From assembly GCF_026619415.1 (NCBI RefSeq), contig NZ_JAOVZR010000001.1:4386501-4450500 (forward strand): a stretch of 64,000 nt of DNA, in the 5' to 3' direction. The stretch is from Hoeflea algicola. GTDB taxonomy: Bacteria > Pseudomonadota > Alphaproteobacteria > Rhizobiales > Rhizobiaceae. The position numbers and the translations under genes are program-made. The notes under the pieces are model-generated. The model made no database searches, was not told the DNA's origin, and was given only the letters and a program-made list of their open reading frames with translations. Of the stretch, positions 45,977 to 54,764 are shown in pieces; position 1 is the first letter of the stretch, and every line of letters begins with the position of its first letter.

Positions 45977-46753
45977 TCAGGGCGCCGCTTTTTTGGAGCC
46001 CGTTGCAGTGGCATTCATTTCCTGAGCAAGCAGTGCTCTCACTTCGCCGCCATCAAGGGTCTTTGCTTCTGCAAGGCGGGTTGCCAGTGCTAACAATGCA
46101 TCGTGATGCCGAGATAACAGTTCGAGAGCCATACTCTCTGAAGCTTCAAGCCGGTCATGAACATGCTGCGCAAGCTGCCGATCCAGTGAGAGCATTGATG
46201 GCTGTTCTTCCAATGATCGATAGAGCAACGGCTGAGCCCTGCCGAACCCAACGTTCGTTTCAGCGTCAGTCGCAATCTTTGTCGCTCGCGCAAGATCAGA
46301 CCTTTCACTTCCACCAGCGCCAACACCAGCTTCGCCAAAGATGAGCTTTTCCGCTGCTTGTCCGGCAAGTGCGCAAGCAATCATCTGATTGAGCCAAGAT
46401 TGAGTTTGGACAACACCCTGTCGCATTTCGCTTTCGACATAGCCGCCAGACCCATTTCCAACGGTCACAGTAAAGACGGTTGCGATGTCGAACGCAGTCC
46501 ACGCCAGCGCGTGGCCTGCTTCGTGGACAGCGATGCGCCAGACAAGGTCTGGTGGCATAGCTGCCTGGCCCGCGGTGAGCGCTGCGTGGATGTCGCTGTA
46601 AGTGAGCTGCCTTTTTTCACGGCGAGCTTTCTGACGTGCTTCGCGGATCAGACGCTCAATGTCTGCACCTGTGCTACCAGCAGCAGCCAACGCCAAAGGC
46701 AGGAGTACCGGGTTCACATCGGGCGCTGCAGCCGAGAGATGAGAATTATCCAT
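45977..46753 (-). CDS. M41-type zinc metalloprotease (FtsH protease half, with AAA lid)
   Basis: 258 residues without a membrane segment. Residues 28-60 (STGADIERLIREARQKARRE) match the C-terminal lid helices of FtsH AAA domains. The peptidase follows: HEAGH at 77-81, GQAAEKLIFGEAG near 131, and RSDLARAT with Asp153 as the likely third zinc ligand. It starts at ATG 46753, overlapping the stop of the AAA+ gene by eight bases. It therefore looks like the proteolytic half of an FtsH split between the ATPase core and the lid. Substrates are unknown. The two chains presumably form a soluble protease complex. Confidence 0.88.
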   Translation of the reverse strand: MDNSHLSAAAPDVNPVLLPLALAAAGSTGADIERLIREARQKARREKRQLTYSDIHAALTAGQAAMPPDLVWRIAVHEAGHALAWTAFDIATVFTVTVGNGSGGYVESEMRQGVVQTQSWLNQMIACALAGQAAEKLIFGEAGVGAGGSERSDLARATKIATDAETNVGFGRAQPLLYRSLEEQPSMLSLDRQLAQHVHDRLEASESMALELLSRHHDALLALATRLAEAKTLDGGEVRALLAQEMNATATGSKKAAP

Positions 46754-48842
46754 TGATGAGCACTCCTTCCTTGCTGTCGTAGAGTTGATCACTGCCGTTA
46801 CCGGCAATCGTGGTGTTGCTGTGTCCGGGCAAAGTCCCAGCCGGACTGGTACGACCGACCAACCTGCCCATCTCACTGCTGTTCAAGATCGCATTGAGAT
46901 CGTTACCCAGATGATGGGCAATGATTGTCGCAAGAGCCGCTGTGTCTGGCTGCGGGATTACAATGTGTTTCTCAAGACGGCCTGAACGCAAGAGTGCAGG
47001 GTCGATCTTGTCTGGCCTGTTGGTCGCGCCAACGACGATGACGCCTTCGGTTTTTGCGGCACCATCGAGCAATTCGAGCACGCGGTTCACAAGGCTCGAC
47101 CAGTAATCATCATAAGGCCGGTCACTGCCGCCGCGGTTTCCGATGTTGTCGATTTCATCGATAAACAGGATGCACGGAGCTGTCCGAGTGGCATGTTCGA
47201 ATGTTGCATTCATCGCAGCCAGAACATCGCCAAGGTTCGACGACTCCAGCCATCTGGCCACCGACGTCGCGACCAGCGGAACCTGAAGCGTGTTGCAGAG
47301 TGCCTTTGCGAATGTTGTCTTGCCTGTGCCGGGCGGCCCGGAGAGCAGCAGCCGTGAACTGAGATCAGACCATGCGACTTCCTTATTGCCGAACGCCCCA
47401 AGGTCGCCCTTGAGATCAAGCGACCACTGCCGGGCATCGCCATATCCGGCCAAATTTTCAACGAACAGGTGATCCTTTCCGGTGGACGGTTTGGCAGACT
47501 GCTTCGCGGTCTGCCCCTTGGCTGGTTCTGACGCGGTCGGTTCTTTGACTGGATCGATGATGTCGAAGCAGCCCGCATATTTCTCGCGCTTCTTTGTTTC
47601 CGACCGTGTCATAAGAGTGCCCAATCGGCGCTCCTTGTCTTCGTCCTCTTTGGCTTCGGCCATGGCCCGGTTTTCGGCTTCAAGCGTCAACAGGATTGCG
47701 ATGATCCTGGTCAGCGATCGTCCAGGGCGGATTGCGATCGCGAGATCATCAATGCCGAGATGACCGGGCTCGAAATCGAGTTCCGTCATGAGGAACCAAG
47801 TGCGACTGATCGGGATGTTGTGGCAGATTGCAAGCACATCTGCGATCAGGCTGGCATCAATTCCACCTCCCGAGATCACCATGTCCGCGACAGCGACAAG
47901 CCGAGCCGGTAGGGGCTGATCACGCTCGTCGCAAATGATGAGTGGTTTGAACGCCGTGAGAACCCGCTTCGATACGATCGTGCGAAGTTCGTCATCATCA
48001 TCATACCGCTTTAGCGAAGCGCTCCCGAAACAGCTGAAAGATTTCCGTGGCGTTGTATCCGCAAGTGCTTTGAAGCGGCCAGTCAACGTTGGGCCTTCTG
48101 CTATCGGTTCAAGCGACACATGAAACGGCAACGCCGAGCCGTCTTCGAGCAAATAGCCGAAGTGTCTTTCGAAGTCCCTGACTGGGACTTGGACAGCAAC
48201 AATGGATTTCTTCCGTTTCATGATCGAGAGCAGTCGGTCAATGGCATGCTCATCCTGCTCAAATGCCCTTGAGAGCAGCAGCGCCGCAGCAACTTCCGGA
48301 ACCTTGGGTGCCGACGCAAAGCCCGCTACAATCGACAGGACATGATCCCGAAGTGCAGCCATATTCCGGAATGGCAGATTGGCCGCCGTACCCTCTCCAG
48401 GAATTGGACCACACGATGTGGACGTCAGGTTTGCGGGCGGCTCACTTTCACCGCCAGCTTCAGGCAGCGTGTCGGAATGTCCCGCAGCGTTTCCAGTGGA
48501 CTCGGTGGATACCTCGATGACAGTTTCGTCAGCGCCATCTTCTTCATCCATGTTGAATGCGTCCTGATCAACAGATTCTAGCTTACGTTTGATCTGCTTC
48601 CTTTTTCGCGAAGAAGCTTCCAGAAGCGAGCGGATCAATTTTCGGTCCTTATCGACATCACCGGAAAAGAGTGCGGCCGTTTCCGCCGCGAGATTCCAGA
48701 CCACCCCATTGTTCTCGCTTTCGGCGAGCGGCTGACTTTCAAGAATGCCGGCGTCAATAGCTCGACCGAAGGCTTCTAGCCGAGCGGCGCGCTGCTGACG
48801 TGCAATGAGATATTTGGAGACGCGTTTGCTGATCTTGCTCAT
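46746..48842 (-). CDS. AAA+ ATPase (FtsH-like unfoldase half)
   Basis: 698 residues from ATG 48842, which overlaps the upstream stop as TGATG and has GAGGAGG before it; the longer frame to 48965 is rejected. The N-terminal 400 residues are unique and include an acidic linker. The C-terminal AAA+ domain has Walker A LLSGPPGTGKTTFAKALCN, Walker B CILFIDEIDNIG and the second region of homology VIVVGATNRPDKIDPALLRS with the Arg finger region GRLEKHIVIP. The lid expected after it is instead at the start of the next protein. There is no transmembrane helix, unlike true FtsH. Confidence 0.9.
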   Translation of the reverse strand: MSKISKRVSKYLIARQQRAARLEAFGRAIDAGILESQPLAESENNGVVWNLAAETAALFSGDVDKDRKLIRSLLEASSRKRKQIKRKLESVDQDAFNMDEEDGADETVIEVSTESTGNAAGHSDTLPEAGGESEPPANLTSTSCGPIPGEGTAANLPFRNMAALRDHVLSIVAGFASAPKVPEVAAALLLSRAFEQDEHAIDRLLSIMKRKKSIVAVQVPVRDFERHFGYLLEDGSALPFHVSLEPIAEGPTLTGRFKALADTTPRKSFSCFGSASLKRYDDDDELRTIVSKRVLTAFKPLIICDERDQPLPARLVAVADMVISGGGIDASLIADVLAICHNIPISRTWFLMTELDFEPGHLGIDDLAIAIRPGRSLTRIIAILLTLEAENRAMAEAKEDEDKERRLGTLMTRSETKKREKYAGCFDIIDPVKEPTASEPAKGQTAKQSAKPSTGKDHLFVENLAGYGDARQWSLDLKGDLGAFGNKEVAWSDLSSRLLLSGPPGTGKTTFAKALCNTLQVPLVATSVARWLESSNLGDVLAAMNATFEHATRTAPCILFIDEIDNIGNRGGSDRPYDDYWSSLVNRVLELLDGAAKTEGVIVVGATNRPDKIDPALLRSGRLEKHIVIPQPDTAALATIIAHHLGNDLNAILNSSEMGRLVGRTSPAGTLPGHSNTTIAGNGSDQLYDSKEGVLING

Positions 48843-49321
48843 CACTTTTCCTCCTCGGCGCATGTGGAAAAGTCTACAATTGTCTGCAGGTTTGCTGGCA
48901 GGAACCGCCGATTTCCATCGAGCCAGTCTTTCAGGATCAGACCGGCCGGATGTTTGAAGCGACACAACAGATCAAGCCGGCGCTTCAAATGCTTGGGTAG
49001 CTCGGCCTTGCCGGTATCACCTGTTCCAGCACGACGAAGGATTTTGCGAACAAGTCCCGGAGCGATCTCATCGATCAACTCAGGCGTGGGATTTCCCTTA
49101 TTCGTCAGGATTTCAATTCGCTGGCGATGTCGATGCAGCAGGTCATCTGCCGTGCTTGGATGAAGAGGAGGTCGGAGCTCGGGTGAGGATTTACTCTGCC
49201 GCCGCTTGGGCGTGCGCGTGAGAGGCTTTTGAGATTGTACCGAGGTATCGGAAGGATGCTTCCGCTGCGGCTTTGGAAACGCGATGACATTGCTGTTGGT
49301 GGTGGGATCGGATTTACGCAT
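48842..49321 (-). CDS. Hypothetical protein upstream of the AAA+ ATPase
   Basis: A 159-residue protein. The first 60 residues are basic and low complexity (KPLTRTPKRRQSKSSPELRP), likely disordered. The C-terminal half is helical (NPTPELIDEIAPGLVRKILR, LPKHLKRRLDLLCRFKHPAG). It has GGGAG nine bases before ATG 49321. No family is recognised. Tight coupling to the AAA+ gene (one-base overlap) suggests an adaptor or substrate-recruiting subunit. Confidence 0.75.
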   Translation of the reverse strand: MRKSDPTTNSNVIAFPKPQRKHPSDTSVQSQKPLTRTPKRRQSKSSPELRPPLHPSTADDLLHRHRQRIEILTNKGNPTPELIDEIAPGLVRKILRRAGTGDTGKAELPKHLKRRLDLLCRFKHPAGLILKDWLDGNRRFLPANLQTIVDFSTCAEEEK

Positions 49322-49406
49322 GACAGATTTCTCCCTGCGCCAGATCGTTGGGATCGGCGGGTGTCGTGAACAAAAAGTTTGATGTTTGAGTGGAGCCGCG
49401 TGCTTG

Positions 49407-50318
49407 TCAGTGGCGGGTGGGCGCTTGAGCGAAGCCCAACCTGATTAGCTGCGGTTTGCCGCTGGCATCCATGATGTTGGTGTCTTCAAAGGATTTGTCA
49501 TCCTCATCATCAGCCTCAACGTCATCGAGCTCGACCTCGGGCTGAACTGGGAGAGCTATCGGCAATTGGGAGGACTTTGCGAACGCCTCGCAAGCCTGTT
49601 TCCAGTGTTCGTCAACACGAGAGCGAAACTCTGCCTGCAAAGAAGCGATCGCTGCGCCAGCACCTTCAACTTGAACCAGATGGTCCAGCTGCGACAGATG
49701 CCAGATACCGCCGTTCAGGTCCGTCTTCCGATTGTCAGCTGTCAGGATGACGACCCTGACTTCTTTGACGTTCAGGCGTCGATGTTCTTTGTAGAGAAAG
49801 TCCGGCAACACAAGGCCCGCAGCTTTCATCCGGTTTTGCAAGTCATCAAGTCGCACGCGGTCGTATGTGTAGACACTGCGTTTTGCATCGACGATATGCG
49901 CCGTGTTGGTTCGCTGATTGAGAATGACGAAGTCAGGCGTGTAAGTCTTTCGACCGCCCATATCCGCATCGAACGTCAGTGCCCTGAAATTCAGGGCGTC
50001 ATTCATCTCGACGATTTGCAAGGCCGTCGGCGAAATCGGCAAGCGCAGGTTCTGCGTCAAAACTTTGAGGTCTGGGTTGCACCTCGCAACGGCAGCGATG
50101 CCGAGTTCGATGAGTCTGCCTTCAATTGCAGGCAGTGGCCGAAGCACAGCGGCAAGGGCATCAATACCGCCAGATAGTGCTTGCGCAATGGCGTCTACCG
50201 ACAGCGAGGGATCGACGAGTTCATTGATGAACGCATCGAACTGCAGCTTCAGTTCCAGAGAGTCTGCAGAATACGCATACACGGGTGCGGTGGTTGTCTT
50301 AAGTGTGGTCTTTGTCAT
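49407..50318 (-). CDS. PD-(D/E)XK-like nuclease-domain protein
   Basis: 303 residues from ATG 50318 with a strong AGGAGG. The N-terminal half is helical. The centre has GGRKTYTPDFVILN followed by TAHIVDAKRSV, the D...DxK arrangement of PD-(D/E)XK enzymes. A helix-strand region EVRVVILTADNRKTDL and an acidic tail DDVEADDEDD follow. The TPDF and tail resemble TnsA-type endonucleases, but this is not proven. It is the first gene of the leftward gene run, and a perfect palindrome lies 55 bases upstream, in its likely promoter. Confidence 0.75.
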   Translation of the reverse strand: MTKTTLKTTTAPVYAYSADSLELKLQFDAFINELVDPSLSVDAIAQALSGGIDALAAVLRPLPAIEGRLIELGIAAVARCNPDLKVLTQNLRLPISPTALQIVEMNDALNFRALTFDADMGGRKTYTPDFVILNQRTNTAHIVDAKRSVYTYDRVRLDDLQNRMKAAGLVLPDFLYKEHRRLNVKEVRVVILTADNRKTDLNGGIWHLSQLDHLVQVEGAGAAIASLQAEFRSRVDEHWKQACEAFAKSSQLPIALPVQPEVELDDVEADDEDDKSFEDTNIMDASGKPQLIRLGFAQAPTRH

Positions 50319-50372
50319 GGAAACCTCCTGTTGGAGAGCGATGACGGCAGCCGGGCAGACACAGAGGCTCAG

Positions 50373-50393
50373 ATGCGGAAATAATTTCCGCAT
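50373..50393. repeat. Island palindrome, perfect 21-bp copy before the nuclease-like gene
   Basis: The core GCGGAAATAATTTCCGC is extended by AT on both sides. It sits 55 bases upstream of the start at 50318, where a repressor or activator of the leftward gene run would bind. Confidence 0.85.
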
Positions 50394-51178
50394 TCGCTGC
50401 TCAAAACGAGCAGCCGAACCGCTGATGTCGGCGAGGAACGGGCGCTATCGCAATGAAGTGAAATGATCAGTGACGAGAGAACGAGATGGGTGACCGTAAT
50501 GGGTCGCCAGTCCGCGTTTTGCGTTGCCGTGATCGAGCTTCAACAGGAGATGGGTGCGATTGGTCTTCCCCATGAGGGGAGATAACGATAAAGGTCAACA
50601 TAGCCTTAGGCCTTTCGAGAGAAGGTTGCGGGTCAGGCCTCTGTCGGTGTTGGTAGCACCGGCGGGGGCCGTTAAGTCGCTCTAGAATATGCAATTCTTG
50701 CGACGACACACAGATAGTCCGGAGTTGATTGTCCGGCAAGACGAAAAAGAACGTATCCGGAACAGAGCTCCGGAGTGGTTAACAGATGACGCGGGCCTAT
50801 TAGAAGACAAAGCCAAGAACGGTCACACGACAATCATGTTCTGCGGCTCCCTTGGAAGCTGGCAGCGCTTGAAGCAGTTCTAAGACAGACAGGATTTGCT
50901 TATGGTCGCCGCCCCTTAGGTACCTGATAAATGTTTCTGTGATCTGGCTGCCGGTTTGAGACTCCGACCCCACGCTGACAATGCCGATCACGGAAGAGCA
51001 GGCGAAGGCGGACGTCCGTTGCACACGCGAGCAGATCAGCCGTACGGTCTGGATTGCCGCCATTCGCTGCATCGCGCCCTATTTACTGATCATGCAACCC
51101 GAAGCTGATCTTTATGTGCTACTCAACATGAGATAACCTGACCTTCATTACTGCATCACATTCATTGGAAGGACTGTT
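50394..51178. other. Divergent intergenic region without a recognised gene
   Basis: About 785 bp between the leftward nuclease/protease run and the rightward SMC-like ATPase pair. Short frames exist on both strands (for example 50800-51072 minus, 90 codons), but none has an RBS, a family match or a plausible composition. Promoters for both directions should be here. Confidence 0.5.
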
Positions 51179-51382
51179 GTGACCGAAGAGCAAGATGAAC
51201 CTCTATCGCCAACGGTTAAGAAGGTCCTTGATGCGTACCTCAATGCGCTCAAGGAAGATAGCGAGATTGATGATGAAGCCGCCGGACGGCTTAATGATCT
51301 GCTGCGGAAAGGGAAAGTTCCGAAGCCCGAGAATATTGATGTCGCGCTGTTTCCCGCCCATGATGACAAGGCGGCGTCATGA
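51179..51382 (+). CDS. Small acidic protein coupled to SMC-like ATPase
   Basis: 67 codons from GTG 51179 after GGAAGGA. The protein is acidic and helical (VTEEQDEPLSPTVKKVLDAY, EDSEIDDEAAGRLNDLLRKG). Its stop overlaps the ATPase start as ATGA, so the two are translationally coupled. No family is recognised. It is the size and charge of a middle component or antitoxin-like partner of such ATPases. Confidence 0.7.
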   Translation: MTEEQDEPLSPTVKKVLDAYLNALKEDSEIDDEAAGRLNDLLRKGKVPKPENIDVALFPAHDDKAAS

Positions 51383-53847
51383 TCCGTATTAAGACAATCA
51401 AGATCGAAGAATTTCGCGGTATCAGGGAGTTGTCGCTCGATCTGGAAGGAGACAATTTTGGGGTTTGCGGACCCAACGGCACCGGAAAGAGCGGTGTTGT
51501 TGATGCAATCGAGTTTTGCCTGACCGGAAATATTACGCGTCTTTCGGGACAGGGCGCGGGAGAGCTCAACGTCAAGGGTCACGCGCCGCACGTCGATCAG
51601 AGGGACAATCCCGATAAGGCCAAGGTGACCATCACAGCGTCAATCCCGGCGCTTGGCAAAGACGTTACGATCAAGCGGAGTGTGAAGTCTCCTCGGGCTG
51701 TTTCAATTACGCCCGCTGATCCGGCAGTCAAAACGGCGGTTGAAGAACTGCGGATGCATCCGGAATTTGCACTCTCCCGCAGAGAAATCGCGAAATACAT
51801 CGTAACGCCGCCAGCTCGTCGCTCTGACGATGTTCAAAATCTTCTGCGCCTTGACCATGTCGGCAAGCTGCGTAGCAGCTTTGTCACTTACGCCAACAAA
51901 TGCAAAGGCGATGCTGACGAGGCGGAGCGCACGCGCAAGAGGGCAGAAAACGATCTTAGGACAGCGCTTGGCCTCCCTTCGCTAGATCGTAAGGAACTGC
52001 TCAAGAAGGCCAATGAACAGCGAAAAATTCTGGGCCTAGCCGAGATACCCGAGCTCCAGCCGGATACGAGTTTCAGCGATGGTCTGGACGACGATGATGA
52101 CGACAAGTACAAAAAGCCCGGCATTGCCAAGGTAGTTGCACTTGCTGATCTGAAAGCCCTCACCGAGGCGCTTGCGGCCGGTGAACCGGAAAGCCACAAG
52201 CAGCCTCAACAAGACGCTTTGGCGGCGCTCAAAAAGCTCAAAGAAGATGAAAAGGCGCTGCTACATGCGCGGCAGCACGGCTTGATATCAATAGGGCTTG
52301 AACTCGTTGAGGCCGATGCCTGCCCGCTTTGCGATGAGCCGTGGGATGCCGAAGAGCTTCGGGCGCATCTAACAGAAAAGCTCTTGAGCGCCGAGGCTAT
52401 GGGCGAACTCCTCGAAACGCTCTTCGGCAATCTTGACGCGATCAGCGCCGAAATCGAAGGACGGATTGCAGCGATAAAAAAGGCCGCTGAATACGCCGAT
52501 AAGCTGGAACCGAAGGTCGTCCGCGCTGATCTCGATGCCGCGGTTGAGACACTTCAGGCACTTGTCGAAGCGTTGAAGGCGTTCAGCGATGATCCCGCCA
52601 AGATCGATGACGTGCTATCGGTTATCAAGACGGACTGGTGGGCATCAAAAACCGAAGAAAATTTGCGTATTGAAGAAGTACAGAAAGGCCTAGCGGCCCT
52701 TCCTGAGCATTCGGCGCACAACAAGGCCATCTCGTTCCTGAGCGAGTTGCAGGTGCGCTACGACCAACTTCTGAGAGCAACCAAACAAGCCAAGGCCAAG
52801 GCTGCCCGAAACAAGGTCGCACAGAAAGTCCGCAGTCACTACGACACGGCTTCGAATGCGGTGTTAGAGGGCATATATGATGTCGTCGCCAAGGAGTTCA
52901 CTGACTTCTACAAGGCGATCAATGACGACGAGGGCAAGTTTGTCAGCGAGCTTAAGGCAGAGCCTGCAAAGCTCAGTTTCAATGTGGATTTTTACGGGCG
53001 CGGTACCTTTCCGCCGGGGGCGTATCACAGTGAAGGCCACCAGGACGGCATGGGGCTTTGCCTCTACCTCGCACTGATGAAGCACACGCTTGGCGACAAG
53101 TTTACATTCGCGGTACTCGATGACGTGTTGATGTCCGTTGATACCGGCCACCGCCGCGAGGTTTGCCGTCTCCTGATAACGAAGTTTCCGAACACGCAGT
53201 TCATCCTGACAACGCACGATAAGGTCTGGCTCCAGTATATGCGGACCGAGGGTCTCATCAAAAAAGGCCAGTTTTTCGGCGGATGGAACGTCGATACGGG
53301 CCCGCGTATCTGGGACGACACCGACATCTGGACCGAGATCGATGCAACGCTCACCAAGAACGATGTGCCGCGTGCGGCAGCGCTTCTACGCCGCTATCTT
53401 GAGTACATCGCGACAGTGCTCGCCGATAACCTACGGGCCAAAGTCGAGTACCGCGGTGATGCTAACTACGATCTCGGTGATCTCTGGCCGCCTGTCACCA
53501 ATCGCTGGCGCGACCGTCTCAAGCACGGCGTGAAGACCGCCGCGCATTGGGGGCACGATACCGTGAAGGATGAACTCGAAAAGCGATTGGCTGAGGCAGA
53601 AGAGCTTATTAAGAAGACTAATGCCGAGCAGTGGGCCATCAATAAATCTGTGCACTTTAATGAATGGGAAAACTTCACCGCCTCTGAATTCAGGGAGGTG
53701 GCAGACGCACTCAAGGCGCTGCTCGAACATATCCGTTGTTCGAATCCGAAGTGTGGGGGCTATCCCTATCTTGAACCGCGAAAAGGTACGTCCGAACAAC
53801 TTCGATGCAGTTGCCTGAATGTCAATGTTAACCTGAAGATGAAGTAG
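51379..53847 (+). CDS. SMC/Rad50-like AAA ATPase with zinc hook
   Basis: An 822-residue protein. Walker A GPNGTGKS is at 31-38. A coiled-coil region is interrupted by a hook CPLC at 315-318 (ACPLCDEPW). The signature SEGHQDGMG is at 551-559, Walker B FAVLDDVLMSVD about 577-588, and the switch His in ILTTHD at 613. A C-terminal segment ends in a zinc ribbon, CSNPKCGGYPYL and CSC. Such RecF/SMC-like ATPases occur in ABC-three-component and other phage-defence systems. The nuclease effector normally expected next to it is not obvious here. Confidence 0.88.
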   Translation: MIRIKTIKIEEFRGIRELSLDLEGDNFGVCGPNGTGKSGVVDAIEFCLTGNITRLSGQGAGELNVKGHAPHVDQRDNPDKAKVTITASIPALGKDVTIKRSVKSPRAVSITPADPAVKTAVEELRMHPEFALSRREIAKYIVTPPARRSDDVQNLLRLDHVGKLRSSFVTYANKCKGDADEAERTRKRAENDLRTALGLPSLDRKELLKKANEQRKILGLAEIPELQPDTSFSDGLDDDDDDKYKKPGIAKVVALADLKALTEALAAGEPESHKQPQQDALAALKKLKEDEKALLHARQHGLISIGLELVEADACPLCDEPWDAEELRAHLTEKLLSAEAMGELLETLFGNLDAISAEIEGRIAAIKKAAEYADKLEPKVVRADLDAAVETLQALVEALKAFSDDPAKIDDVLSVIKTDWWASKTEENLRIEEVQKGLAALPEHSAHNKAISFLSELQVRYDQLLRATKQAKAKAARNKVAQKVRSHYDTASNAVLEGIYDVVAKEFTDFYKAINDDEGKFVSELKAEPAKLSFNVDFYGRGTFPPGAYHSEGHQDGMGLCLYLALMKHTLGDKFTFAVLDDVLMSVDTGHRREVCRLLITKFPNTQFILTTHDKVWLQYMRTEGLIKKGQFFGGWNVDTGPRIWDDTDIWTEIDATLTKNDVPRAAALLRRYLEYIATVLADNLRAKVEYRGDANYDLGDLWPPVTNRWRDRLKHGVKTAAHWGHDTVKDELEKRLAEAEELIKKTNAEQWAINKSVHFNEWENFTASEFREVADALKALLEHIRCSNPKCGGYPYLEPRKGTSEQLRCSCLNVNVNLKMK

Positions 53848-53940
53848 CGGTTGATTGCCAACGGTTGCACTGAACTGGAAATCACATGCGTATCGCTCAG
53901 CCCGAAATGGGTAGGGTATGAAAAAAATGGGAATGAGAAT

Positions 53941-54501
53941 TTGGTTAGGTTTGCTTGCCTTGGTTGGGGGTCGTTGATTTGGGAGCCCCGCGACTTACCT
54001 ATTTTGCATGAATGGCGCGAAGACGGGCCACCCCTGCCGCTTGAATTCGCGCGAAAATCTCATGATGGCCGCATGACGCTTGTTGTATGTAGAAAAGGAA
54101 CTTTGTGTTCGACACTTTGGAACACTCTGTCATCGACTTCGTTGGAGCAAGCGCGCGAGGCACTTGCCGTGCGCGAAGACCTTCCAAGCAACAGGAATGC
54201 TGCATTCTGGACCAGTTCTGGAGCATCTGATCATTACGGTGCGGAGCTTGTTGGGGCTTGGGCGAATAAACATGGTTTCGCTGGCGTCGTATGGACTGGT
54301 CTTCCGCCAAAATCACCAATCACGAATCAGAACAACGATCATCCCTCTATTGAGAATGTCATCTCGCACCTCAGCGGTCTCCAGGGACTCTCTGCGAGAA
54401 GGGCCGAAGAGTATGTCCGTAGAGCACCAAGACAGATTGCCACCGCGTATAGAAACCGGATTGTCGAAGCGTTTGGTTGGGACGGACCGATTGAACTATA
54501 G
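53941..54501 (+). CDS. Conserved hypothetical protein with GGCT-like N-terminus
   Basis: About 186 residues from TTG 53941; the frame extends back to TTG 53851, but homologs of this type start just before the motif FACLGWGSLIWEPRDLP. That motif resembles the gamma-glutamylcyclotransferase-fold nucleotide/peptide loop, and PLPLEFARKSHDGRMTLVV follows. The C-terminus (GLSARRAEEYVRRAPRQIAT) is helical. Function is unknown. It lies 93 bases after the SMC-like ATPase and could belong to the same operon. The following 54502-54764 shows no gene. Confidence 0.65.
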   Translation: MVRFACLGWGSLIWEPRDLPILHEWREDGPPLPLEFARKSHDGRMTLVVCRKGTLCSTLWNTLSSTSLEQAREALAVREDLPSNRNAAFWTSSGASDHYGAELVGAWANKHGFAGVVWTGLPPKSPITNQNNDHPSIENVISHLSGLQGLSARRAEEYVRRAPRQIATAYRNRIVEAFGWDGPIEL

Positions 54502-54764
54502 GAAACTAGCAGGCGCCAAGGTCAGCTTTGGGGAAGCTGCAATGCAGCACCGGCCGTCAAGACAGATGTCTGCAAAGGGGCCGCAACTTGTCAGAATGCT
54601 TGTGTGGACGAAGCTGGCGAAGTAGACATTCAGCTTCAACCTTAGCAATGTCACTTCCGGCCCGCTTAGTTTCTTGGGGCTCGTGGTGCCGCCACGAAAC
54701 TATCGCCCAAAGTCGGCTAAACCGACCGCCTTCGAATTCTCCTCTGAGGTTCACTATTTGACTA

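Noticed and set aside
45727..46014. Protein gene with PNSAPAI-type heptad repeat
   Set aside because: It overlaps the M41 gene end and lacks an RBS. The same 21-base unit recurs in another phase at 45143-45205, so the frame is probably open only because of the repeat.
50467..51072. Short ORFs 50467-50739 and 50800-51072 on the minus strand and 50689-50883 on the plus strand
   Set aside because: They overlap each other on opposite strands, have no RBS and show no recognisable domain.
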